A stretch of DNA of 6,919 bases, taken from positions 1 through 6,919 of the forward strand of contig JAJUGC010000114.1 of assembly GCA_029268325.1 (NCBI GenBank), written 5' to 3'. This DNA comes from Gammaproteobacteria bacterium. GTDB lineage: Bacteria; Pseudomonadota; Gammaproteobacteria; Pseudomonadales; Oleiphilaceae. Shown here one piece after another: positions 1-5,723 of the stretch (within the stretch, counting starts at the first letter, position 1; each line of letters opens with the position of its first letter). Below the pieces are notes generated by a model. It saw nothing but the letters and a program-made list of their open reading frames with translations, was not told the origin of the DNA and did no database searches. The position numbers and the translations under genes were made by a program.

Positions 1-52
1 GCAAGGCTTGCCCTAGCCTGACCAGGGCCTGTTCATTTCCATTGAAGTCCAT
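1..52 (-). CDS. 5' end of an unrecognised leftward gene (partial, 17 codons)
   Basis: Reading leftward from an ATG at 52-50, the frame stays open to the window edge and begins MDFNGNEQALVRLGQAL. An AAAAGGA Shine-Dalgarno stretch (core at 64-61) lies 8 bases upstream, which is close to ideal and is the main reason to call a start here. The start lies 62 bases after the stop of the haem-oxygenase-like gene on the same strand, and I see no terminator between them, so co-transcription is likely. Seventeen residues are too few to assign a family. The short predicted segment is amphipathic with no signal peptide, so a cytoplasmic protein is likely. It could be a functional partner of the redox enzyme upstream, but that is inference from position only. 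Confidence 0.5.
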   Translation of the reverse strand, partial: MDFNGNEQALVRLGQAL

Positions 53-60
53 GATGGAAT

Positions 61-64
61 TCCT
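61..64 (-). promoter_or_regulatory. Ribosome binding site for the partial leftward gene
   Basis: On the minus strand the core AGGA, within AAAAGGA, lies 8 bases before the ATG at 52-50. It is stronger than the sites in front of the two upstream leftward genes, and it supports the reality of a gene of which only 17 codons are visible. Confidence 0.5.
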
Positions 65-114
65 TTTTCTGACGTTCCTTATGGCTGTCGGCTCCTTTGT
101 CTTCCTGCACCGAA

Positions 115-1656
115 TCAGCGAAGCAGTTGCGTGACGATGCGGGTTGCCATCAGACCGGAGGGCGTGTGGTGGTGGGCCGGAGACAGCAGCGGAACCAACT
201 GATCCAGAATTGCCTCCTTGCCCGGCAGGGGGGCCAGGCTTTCTTCCAACTGTCGCAGCTCCCGATTCAAGTCGTTGACTGCCTCCCGGTGGTGACGCCT
301 CAACAAGGGCCGTGAGGGATGAGGCGTTCCTTTGAGGGTTCGGGTGGGGCGCCGCTGGGAGCGAAACGGCTGTGGCGGTACGATCCTGTGCCGAGCTGCC
401 CCGGCCGGGAGAGTTCCTCGGGGCTGGTTGAGGTCGCCCAGGATCCAGTCGTGAATCAGCTGCTGTTCAAAGTCATTGAACACTCCGAACATCTCCGCCT
501 GCTCGCCATGGATGAGTCTCCAAAAGCGGCTTTCCTCGACGGGGCGGTGACGTCTGATCCAGCCCCTTTGTTCCAGGGTGTGCAGGAAGTCTGGAATTTG
601 TGCTGGATCCGCAAGCCAGTCGTTAACGGTTCGCCCCTCCAGACGACAGTAGTTGGAGTGGAGGAGTCGGCCGATCCGGCTTTTGCGGGCCAGGCAGCGT
701 ACCAGCTCCTGATACAGGTCGAATGACTGGATCACCGACAGAGTGCTTTCCCCTAACTCGTTCAGCTGGTAGCCATTGCACAGCCGCCGATAGAACTCGG
801 CTTGGTTTTCCGAGTGAGGAAGATTGTCCAAAACCGCTTGCAGGGCATTGCAGGCGTGGCCGCTTGCCGCATTGTCCACGGTGATGTGCAGGGTGAAGTA
901 GTAGGGGTCAATGCCTAGCTCGTTTAGTTCATAGGCTGTAATCGGCAAGTGCAGGGGCAGTTGCTCATAGCCCAGGTTGTAGCCGATCAGCTCCGGCAGG
1001 AATCGCTCCGCATGATAGGTCAAGGCCAGTTGGATGGTACCTTGCACATAGTGCCCGTCCGATAGCACTGCGTTGCCATCCAGCCCGTGGCGACTGAGGA
1101 GTGTTCGGTAGAGAACCACATGATTTTTTTCTGTTACTCCATTGCCCAGCTCCTCCAGATAGGTCTGGATCAGGCTGGAGAAACGGGGATCGCGCCAGCG
1201 CTTTACCAGCCCATAGAGCCAGGCGCCGTCCACCAGTTTGGTGGGGGCAACCCCTTGTAGGAAATATAGGGCATGGGAGCGGCTGGTAAAGAAACGGCGA
1301 GGGGCACTCGCAGTCCTGGACTCCAGATAGGTTTGGTATTGCTGTCCTACCGTTTCGGTGTGCCGTTCCATCCAATCCCCCAGGGTTGTTGTCAAGTGTT
1401 CCGGGGTAGCCGGCAGATCACAGGGGGAATGTGCTGCCATCTTTAACTGCTGTTGCAGAAAGGCATCGGCCTGGCTGAGGGCTTCGGAGGATGGGGTTGA
1501 CTCACCCAGGGCACGGTAGAGTGCTGAAACCTTGAAGCCGCCTGCCAGACAGGGATCTCCGCCAGAGACGACACTGTCGTTATAGAGGGCAGAAGGCTTG
1601 GAAGGGAGCGAACGGGAGGTGGAAATGTTGGTGCCAGCCTGGAAACCTGTGGGCAT
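115..1656 (-). CDS. Haem-oxygenase-like iron-containing redox enzyme (HDO-type)
   Basis: This 513-residue protein belongs, by recognition of its core, to the iron-containing redox enzyme family (Haem_oxygenas_2 fold). The fold includes haem-oxygenase-like diiron oxidases such as CADD, UndA, BesC and SznF. The conserved core runs from about residue 120 to 300. It includes SHALYFLQGVAPTKLVDGAW (127-146), EELGNG followed by NH (168-179), a segment around GYNLGYEQLPLH (225-236), and YYFTLHITVD then GH (252-267). Candidate iron ligands are E169, H179, E222 or E231, H257, D261 and H267. They are placed by analogy with EYGGG...H and H-x3-D-x(n)-H patterns and are not verified. Single-domain relatives are about 230-260 residues, so this protein has an extra N-terminal region of about 120 residues and an extra C-terminal region of about 200. 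Residues 420-460 are strikingly basic and proline-rich. There is no signal peptide, so it is probably cytoplasmic. The substrate is unknown. The start at 1656 has only a weak GAG-type ribosome site, but no other in-frame ATG, GTG or TTG lies nearby upstream. Confidence 0.85.
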   Translation of the reverse strand: MPTGFQAGTNISTSRSLPSKPSALYNDSVVSGGDPCLAGGFKVSALYRALGESTPSSEALSQADAFLQQQLKMAAHSPCDLPATPEHLTTTLGDWMERHTETVGQQYQTYLESRTASAPRRFFTSRSHALYFLQGVAPTKLVDGAWLYGLVKRWRDPRFSSLIQTYLEELGNGVTEKNHVVLYRTLLSRHGLDGNAVLSDGHYVQGTIQLALTYHAERFLPELIGYNLGYEQLPLHLPITAYELNELGIDPYYFTLHITVDNAASGHACNALQAVLDNLPHSENQAEFYRRLCNGYQLNELGESTLSVIQSFDLYQELVRCLARKSRIGRLLHSNYCRLEGRTVNDWLADPAQIPDFLHTLEQRGWIRRHRPVEESRFWRLIHGEQAEMFGVFNDFEQQLIHDWILGDLNQPRGTLPAGAARHRIVPPQPFRSQRRPTRTLKGTPHPSRPLLRRHHREAVNDLNRELRQLEESLAPLPGKEAILDQLVPLLSPAHHHTPSGLMATRIVTQLLR

Positions 1657-1741
1657 AAGACTCGTGGGATGCGGTTGATACGTTCCCCATAAACTAGAGC
1701 AAAGCCCCTCAAAACCCCAGGCTGTGTTAAGCCCCGTTGGG

Positions 1742-1777
1742 AAGCAGTCCGCCCTCGGAGGCGAGCGCGGACTGCTT
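1742..1777 (-). terminator. Strong hairpin directly after hisC, without T-run
   Basis: An 11-bp perfect inverted repeat (1742-1752 with 1767-1777, arm AAGCAGTCCGC) is continued after one C/C mismatch by a further CTC/GAG pairing around a 6-base loop (1757-1762). It begins 5 bases after the hisC stop on the minus strand. The 3' side reads CCCAACGGGG rather than a U-run, so it does not fit the standard intrinsic terminator. It could be a partial terminator, a 3'-end stabilising structure, or an attenuator that lowers read-through into the haem-oxygenase-like gene. Confidence 0.5.
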
Positions 1778-1782
1778 ATAGG

Positions 1783-2853
1783 TCAGCCTTTAAGTTCGGG
1801 CAGGATTTCCTTTAGGGCGTCCACCAGGGTGCGGCATTCATCATCCGTTCCCACGGTGATCCGCAGGTATTGCTCGATGCGCGGCAGCTTGAAGTGACGC
1901 ACGATGATTCCCCGTGCCCGGAGAGCCGCGGCCAGGTCCTCACCGGAACACTTCGGGTGACGGGCCAGGACGAAGTTGGCCTTGGACGGGACCACCTGAA
2001 ACTCCTGCTCTTGCAGGGCTTTGACCAGAAACTCCCGGCTGCTGATGATTTGCTGGCGGGTTTGTTCGAAATATTCCCGGTCTTCGAACGCGGCTACTGC
2101 ACCGGCAATCGCCAGCCGATCCAGGGGATAGGAGTTGAAACTGTTCTTGACCCGTTCCAGGGCCTCGATCAGGTCCGGATGACCGGCCGCAAAGCCCACC
2201 CGCAGTCCCGCCAACGAACGGGATTTGGACAAGGTCTGGATGACCAGCAGGTTCGGGTAACGTTCAATCAACGCTATGGCGGACTGGCCGCCGAAGTCGA
2301 TATAGGCTTCGTCCACCACAACCACGGAATCCGCATGTTGGGCCACCAGCTGCTCGATTTGCCCAAGCTCCAATAAACGTCCGGTTGGGGCGTTAGGGTT
2401 GGGGAAGATAATGCCGCCATTGGGCTGGTTGTAGTCGGCAATATCGATCTGGAAGTCGTCAGTCAGCGGGACCGTGCGGTAGTCCACCCCATAGAGCCCG
2501 CAGTACACCGGATAGAAGCTATAGGTAATGTCCGGGAACAACAGCGGCTGGTCCTGCTTGAGCAGGCCGCAGAAGGCGTGGGCCAATACCTCGTCGGAAC
2601 CGTTGCCAACAAAGACCTGCCTGGGTGCCAGGCCGTAATAGTCGGCGATGGCTTCCTTGAGCCGGTCGGCGTTGGGATCCGGATAAAGCCGCAGGCGGGC
2701 GTCCACCTCTCCGGTAATGGCGGCCATTGCCTTGGGAGAAGGCGGGTAGGGGTTTTCATTGGTATTCAGCTTGATCAGATTCGCCATCTTGGGCTGTTCG
2801 CCGGGAACATAGGGCGTCAGCTGATGGACAAGGCGGCTCCAGTATTTGCTCAT
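1783..2853 (-). CDS. hisC: Histidinol-phosphate aminotransferase (PLP-dependent, class I/II)
   Basis: HisC transfers the amino group of glutamate to imidazole acetol phosphate, giving histidinol phosphate, the seventh step of histidine synthesis. It acts as a cytosolic PLP-dependent homodimer. Numbered from the start at 2853 (356 residues), the protein shows the N-terminal PYVPGEQP and KLNTNENPYPPSP segments, RLYPDP around Y57, GNGSDE (83-88) for phosphate binding, NPNAPTG (152-158) with N154, VVVDEAY (178-184) with D181 and Y184, SKSRSLAGLR (209-218) with the PLP Schiff-base lysine K210 and R218, and the C-terminal LRITVG with substrate-binding R331. All expected catalytic residues are present and the length is normal. 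An in-frame ATG three codons upstream (2862) is possible. I prefer 2853 because pseudomonad HisC proteins start MSKFW/MSKYW and a GGAT lies about 8 bases before it. The usual hisG and hisD neighbours are absent upstream. Some paralogues act on tyrosine, phenylalanine or other amino acids, so the in vivo substrate is not certain. Confidence 0.93.
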   Translation of the reverse strand: MSKYWSRLVHQLTPYVPGEQPKMANLIKLNTNENPYPPSPKAMAAITGEVDARLRLYPDPNADRLKEAIADYYGLAPRQVFVGNGSDEVLAHAFCGLLKQDQPLLFPDITYSFYPVYCGLYGVDYRTVPLTDDFQIDIADYNQPNGGIIFPNPNAPTGRLLELGQIEQLVAQHADSVVVVDEAYIDFGGQSAIALIERYPNLLVIQTLSKSRSLAGLRVGFAAGHPDLIEALERVKNSFNSYPLDRLAIAGAVAAFEDREYFEQTRQQIISSREFLVKALQEQEFQVVPSKANFVLARHPKCSGEDLAAALRARGIIVRHFKLPRIEQYLRITVGTDDECRTLVDALKEILPELKG

Positions 2854-2922
2854 GGTCGACATCCAAAAACGGGAAAGGGGGAATCTTAATCGAAAACAAA
2901 CCGTTTGCCGATCTTCTGACGT

Positions 2923-2951
2923 AGCGGTTGATACGGATGCTTTAAACCGCT
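2923..2951. repeat. 7-bp perfect inverted repeat (AGCGGTT / AACCGCT)
   Basis: AGCGGTT at 2923-2929 is the exact reverse complement of AACCGCT at 2945-2951, with 15 bases between. Upstream of it lies the short palindrome CAAAC-C-GTTTG (2897-2907). Both lie 35-100 bases upstream of the hisC start, where an operator for the leftward unit would be expected. No regulator can be named, and repeats of this size can occur by chance. Confidence 0.3.
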
Positions 2952-3053
2952 GTGCTGATTTGTTTGAGAAGGGGGCAAAAAGTAGGGTCGCACCTGTAGC
3001 TTGTGGTGGCGCTGGATGCCGTAGGGTCGGCTGCAGTTGGACACAAGTTTTTG

Positions 3054-3082
3054 TTGTTGTCGAGAATAAGAATGGTTATCAT
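3054..3082 (+). promoter_or_regulatory. Candidate sigma-70 promoter for the iron-uptake operon
   Basis: A -10 like TATCAT (3077-3082, 5 of 6 to TATAAT) lies 17 bases after a weak -35 TTGTTG (3054-3059, 3 of 6 to TTGACA). The -10 lies inside the Fur-like site, the arrangement expected of an iron-repressed promoter. Transcription would begin near 3089, giving a leader of about 240 bases before the first gene. Other promoter alignments nearby are possible. Confidence 0.5.
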
Positions 3083-3083
3083 C
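3065..3083 (+). promoter_or_regulatory. Fur-box-like operator
   Basis: The 19 bases AATAAGAATGGTTATCATC match 12 of 19 positions of the classic Fur consensus GATAATGATAATCATTATC, with the best agreement in the outer AATA and TTATCAT portions. It overlaps the predicted -10 element, so Fur-Fe(II) bound here would block RNA polymerase. It is upstream of an operon of iron-chelate transport genes, which makes iron repression the natural reading. The match is by eye only. Confidence 0.65.
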
Positions 3084-3200
3084 ATGGTTTACCGATTTGA
3101 TCCCAAGATGCCTACAGCCTAGTGGGGTTACCGAGGGTGGGCGGCAGTGTTATGCGCCCGGTTTGGCTGCCTCTGCCTCTTTATGGTCACGATCCCAGAC

Positions 3201-3260
3201 GGTGAGTGACGAGCAGACCCTGGTCACCTGACTCATCATGTTCAAGCCGTCAGGTTTGAA
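3201..3260 (+). other. Two predicted hairpins in the leader of the iron-uptake operon
   Basis: The first stem pairs GGTGAGT (3201-3207) with ACTCATC (3231-3237), one pair being G-U, and can extend inward with GAC/GTC. The second pairs TTCAAGCC (3241-3248) with GGTTTGAA (3253-3260), one G-U pair, around a 4-base loop GTCA. No T-run follows, so neither is a terminator. They lie 66 bases upstream of the first gene in an unusually long leader, so RNA-level control or stability is possible. No known riboswitch core was recognised. Confidence 0.35.
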
Positions 3261-3326
3261 GATCCGATTGCTGTAGGTCAAAACAGGCGCTTCGTAAAAC
3301 GCTAGGATGATTCCAGGAGTAGCACC

Positions 3327-3614
3327 ATGCTGATTGCGACAAGTACAGTTCAGACGGCCAAGGCCTCCATCAACCTGAAAAAGCTGTGTCGCCATTTCTC
3401 TCATAAAGTGCCTGCCAATTTTGATGACCATCGTGGCGAGGTTCAATTTCCCTTTGGTGACGCCCTGTTGACCGCGGAAGGTGAGACCCTGCGGATCAGG
3501 ATTCAGGCTACTGGTGAAGAAGAGCTGGCGCGGGCCAAGGATGTGGTGGGTGGCCACCTGGTGCGTTTTGCAGCTGACGAGAACCTGCAAGTGGACTGGG
3601 TTGATCAGGTGTAG
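3327..3614 (+). CDS. DUF2218 domain protein, first gene of the iron-uptake operon
   Basis: This 95-residue protein matches the DUF2218 family along its whole length. The hallmarks are KLCRHFSHK (19-27), a short acidic/hydrophobic middle ending in ALLTAEGETLRIRIQATGEE (46-65), HLVRFA (77-82) and a C-terminal tryptophan W91. It has no signal peptide or membrane segment and should be cytosolic. A good ribosome site AGGAG (3315-3319) stands 7 bases before the ATG. Members of this family are often found next to siderophore transporters, and here it leads the operon 58 bases before the binding-protein gene. Its biochemical role is not established. The conserved histidines (H23, H26, H77) and C21 could suit metal or ferric-chelate binding after import, which is inference. 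Confidence 0.85.
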   Translation: MLIATSTVQTAKASINLKKLCRHFSHKVPANFDDHRGEVQFPFGDALLTAEGETLRIRIQATGEEELARAKDVVGGHLVRFAADENLQVDWVDQV

Positions 3615-3662
3615 AGATAGGCTTTTAGTGCAATCGGGTTCTCGACAAGTTTTTCCTATTTC

Positions 3663-3667
3663 AGGAG
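3663..3667 (+). promoter_or_regulatory. Ribosome binding site deciding the binding-protein start
   Basis: AGGAG lies 5 bases before the ATG at 3673 and 8 bases before the adjacent in-frame ATG at 3676. It fixes the start directly before the signal peptide and rules out the longer in-frame extension that overlaps the DUF2218 gene. Confidence 0.7.
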
Positions 3668-3672
3668 TTTTA

Positions 3673-4614
3673 ATGATGATTGCAACAGTGACCAAGTGGC
3701 CGGGCCGTGTGATGGCTCTGCTGTTGGGAGTGGTTCTATCCGTGGTGGCCCAGGCGGATACCCGGGTTTTGGAAACAGCCTATGGCCAGGTCAAGGTGAA
3801 TGGTCAACCCAAACGGGTGGTGGCACTGTCTGAAGGAGCTGTGGATACCGCGGTTGCGCTGGGGGTGACGCCTGTTGGTGCGTTGGCGACCCGGGGGACT
3901 GATGGCCTGGCCCGTTATATGGAGCCCCATGCCAAAGGCGTGGCCATTGTTGGAACCGCCCGTGAGTTGAACCTGGAAGCCATTGTGGCCCAGCGCCCCG
4001 ATCTGATTCTGGCCAGCCCGCAAATGACCCGGGAGCAGTATCGTCTGCTGTCGAGTGTCGCGCCCACCATTGTTCCCGATACCGCCGATATGAAGCAGGA
4101 CAACTGGAAGGTTGAAGGGCGCCTGTATGCCCAGGCTCTGAACCAAACGGCCAAGATGGAAGAGCTGATCGAAGCGGTGGATGCTCGTGCGGCACAGTTG
4201 GCGGAAACCCTGAAAGCCCGTTATGCCGATGAGGACCGGACCGCTTATGTGGTGCGCTGGATGCCCCAAGGGCCGATGGTGATGAATTCCCAAATGTTTG
4301 CGGCGGGCTTGCTGGAAGCCGTGGGGCTGAAAGCGAGTGATGCCGGGCTGATCAAAGAGAACCGCCCTCATAGCGATCCACTGAGCCTGGAAAATCTGGG
4401 CCGGATTGATAGTGACTGGCTGTTCCTGGCCACTCTGAATGAAGAAGGGCAGGCCGCGTTGGAAGCCGCCAAGAAATCCTCCGCCTTTGCTCGCCTGAAT
4501 GTGGTTCAACGCGACCGGGTGATTGCCGTGGATGGGCAATACTGGAGCAGTGCAACCGGCCCGCTGGCTGCGCAGAAAGTCCTGAGCGACATTGAGGCTG
4601 CTCTGGTCCCCTGA
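3673..4614 (+). CDS. Periplasmic iron-siderophore binding protein (FecB/FhuD type)
   Basis: This is the substrate-binding subunit of a ferric-chelate ABC importer (Peripla_BP_2 family), 313 residues. It starts with a classic signal peptide: a charged stretch up to R12, a hydrophobic core VMALLLGVVLSVV (13-25) and cleavage after AQA at residue 28. No lipobox cysteine is present, so it is a free periplasmic protein. The mature part opens with RVVALSEGAVDTAVALGV (from residue 48), continues with the typical LEAIVAQRPDLILAS segment, and ends with the second lobe (LENLGRIDSDWLFLA, then RVIAVDGQYW), matching the two-lobed, helix-bridged fold. It captures a ferric siderophore or similar chelate and hands it to the two permeases encoded next. 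The ligand cannot be told from sequence. The adjacent ATG at 3676 is an equally good start, one residue shorter. A related B12 or haem binder is possible but the family pattern favours iron chelates. Confidence 0.88.
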   Translation: MMIATVTKWPGRVMALLLGVVLSVVAQADTRVLETAYGQVKVNGQPKRVVALSEGAVDTAVALGVTPVGALATRGTDGLARYMEPHAKGVAIVGTARELNLEAIVAQRPDLILASPQMTREQYRLLSSVAPTIVPDTADMKQDNWKVEGRLYAQALNQTAKMEELIEAVDARAAQLAETLKARYADEDRTAYVVRWMPQGPMVMNSQMFAAGLLEAVGLKASDAGLIKENRPHSDPLSLENLGRIDSDWLFLATLNEEGQAALEAAKKSSAFARLNVVQRDRVIAVDGQYWSSATGPLAAQKVLSDIEAALVP

Positions 4615-4624
4615 GGTTGTTTGC

Positions 4625-4652
4625 GGGGGCGAGCAGGCTACGCTTCGCCTCC
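4625..4652 (+). other. Intercistronic hairpin between binding protein and permeases
   Basis: GGGGGCGA (4625-4632) pairs with TCGCCTCC (4645-4652) over 8 bp with one G-U pair, around a 12-base loop. It begins 10 bases after the binding-protein stop and ends 24 bases before the permease start, with no T-run. A GC-rich hairpin at this place in an ABC importer operon can protect the upstream message from 3' exonucleases and so raise the binding protein over the membrane parts. That role is inferred from position. Confidence 0.45.
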
Positions 4653-4676
4653 CACTCGCTAGTAGTCAAAATCCAG

Positions 4677-5696
4677 ATGTCTAAGACTCATATGACGCCC
4701 CTTGGTTCTCGGCGGTTGATGCTGATCATGGTCGCCGCTGTGATCCTGCTGGGGCTGGCCTGCTTTCTGAGCCTGTTGGTGGGCGCCGGTAGCGTGACCC
4801 CGGCTGATGCCTTTGCGGTATTGCTGGGGCAGGGAACCACCGAAGCTCAATTTGTCGTGGGCGAACTCCGTCTGCCGCGTACCTTGGTGGCTGTTGTGGT
4901 GGGTGCCGCTTTGGCCGTATCCGGTGCGCTATTGCAGGCGGTCACCCGCAACCCGCTAGCGGAGCCGGGGCTTTTGGGCGTGAGTGCTGGTAGTGCGTTC
5001 GCCGTCGCGCTCGCCATCGCCTTGGGCGCTAGTGCGGCAACTCTCAAGATTTCCGTGGCGCAGTTTGGCGCCTTGGCAGGTTGTCTGTGCGCGCTGGGGG
5101 CTGCCCGGTTGCGCGGGGTGGGCGACGACCCCGTGCGCTTGGTATTGGCAGGCGCGGCGCTTTCCAGTCTGTTAATCGCCCTGACCTCCTTGCTGCTGCT
5201 GATTGATTTGGGCACGGCCGATGAAATCCGGTTCTGGATTGTTGGCAGTGTTGCCGGTCGCAACCTGAGTGATCTTATCGACACCATTCCCTCCTTGCTC
5301 ATTGCTGGTGTGGTCACGGTACTGATTGCCCGGCCCTTGGCCGCTTTGGCGCTGGGGGAACGGGTGGCGGTCGGGTTGGGGCACCGCCCTGGCCTGGTTC
5401 GGTTACTGGCCATTCTTGCCGTTGCCTTGCTGGTGGGTAGTGCCACGGCTGTTGCTGGCCCGATTGCTTTTGTGGGTTTGGTGGTTCCTTTCGCCGCTCG
5501 TGCACTGGCCGGGCCAGACATTCGTCGTACCCTGTGGCTGTGTTTGCCGCTGGGGCCTTTAGTGGTAGTCGTGGCGGATATCCTGTCGCGCCTTGTGGTA
5601 CAGCCTTCGGAGCTGCCCCTGGGAGTTCTCACGGCAATGATCGGAGCGCCGGTGCTGGTGGCAGTGGTTCGCGCCCGACGGCTTCCAACACTTTGA
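4677..5696 (+). CDS. Iron-siderophore ABC permease, first subunit (FecCD family)
   Basis: This inner-membrane subunit forms, with the next gene's product, the translocation path for the ferric chelate. It is 339 residues, the usual size for FecCD/BtuC-type permeases, which have about ten membrane helices. The first helix is about residues 13-36. Family motifs follow in order: GELRLPR (62-68), GAALAVSGALLQA (76-88), RNPLAEPGLLGVSAG (91-105), the cytoplasmic GERVAVGLGHRPG loop (227-239) that is expected to contact the ATPase, GPIAFVGLVVPFAAR (261-275) and the terminal PLGVLTAMIGAPVL segment (314-327). An ATG at 4692 is an alternative start, and neither start has a strong ribosome site. The longer frame beginning TTG at 4617 would translate through the hairpin and is unlikely. 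The gene lies 62 bases after the binding-protein stop and 27 before the second permease. Confidence 0.92.
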   Translation: MSKTHMTPLGSRRLMLIMVAAVILLGLACFLSLLVGAGSVTPADAFAVLLGQGTTEAQFVVGELRLPRTLVAVVVGAALAVSGALLQAVTRNPLAEPGLLGVSAGSAFAVALAIALGASAATLKISVAQFGALAGCLCALGAARLRGVGDDPVRLVLAGAALSSLLIALTSLLLLIDLGTADEIRFWIVGSVAGRNLSDLIDTIPSLLIAGVVTVLIARPLAALALGERVAVGLGHRPGLVRLLAILAVALLVGSATAVAGPIAFVGLVVPFAARALAGPDIRRTLWLCLPLGPLVVVVADILSRLVVQPSELPLGVLTAMIGAPVLVAVVRARRLPTL

Positions 5697-5723
5697 CAGG
5701 GGCGGGCATAGGTTAACGTGGTC

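Larger units (their letters stand above)
2854..3326. other. Divergent intergenic region between hisC and the iron-uptake operon
   Basis: No convincing gene is seen in these 473 bases. The open frames crossing it are short, lack ribosome sites and resemble no family I know. The hisC side (2863-3030) has a short palindrome at 2897-2907, a 7-bp inverted repeat at 2923-2951 and a 9-bp direct repeat at 2982-2990 and 3021-3029. I could not identify a good hisC promoter. A TAAGAT-like -10 on the minus strand around 2883-2888 is possible but has no clear -35. The right side holds the Fur-like promoter and a long leader. Confidence 0.7.

Noticed and set aside
1443..1712. Minus-strand frame of 89 codons at the start of the redox enzyme
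   Set aside because: It overlaps the redox-enzyme gene in another frame, with no family resemblance and no clear ribosome site.
3084..3122. Twelve-codon open frame MVYRFDPKMPTA after the Fur-like site, as a leader peptide
   Set aside because: Its ATG would lie upstream of the predicted transcription start and it has no ribosome site. A similar 12-codon frame at 3238 also lacks one.
3084..3326. Cobalamin or other metabolite riboswitch in the leader
   Set aside because: I could not find the B12 box or another known conserved core. Only generic hairpins are visible.
3481..3672. N-terminal extension of the binding-protein frame overlapping the DUF2218 gene
   Set aside because: It would bury the signal peptide inside the protein. 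The AGGAG at 3663-3667 and ATG at 3673 directly precede a classic signal sequence.
3150..3695. Minus-strand frame of 181 codons ending in a protein-like EAEAAKPGA tail
   Set aside because: It runs antisense across the whole DUF2218 gene and shows no domain. The plausible tail alone is not enough to call a gene or remnant.
3736..4539. Minus-strand open frame of 267 codons opposite the binding-protein gene
   Set aside because: It is rich in histidine, glutamine and glycine, as expected from the complement of a GC-rich gene. It has no recognised domain and is antisense to a clear gene.
4617..4676. TTG start for the first permease
   Set aside because: It would translate through the intercistronic hairpin and add 20 residues unlike the family. 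ATG at 4677 gives the usual length.
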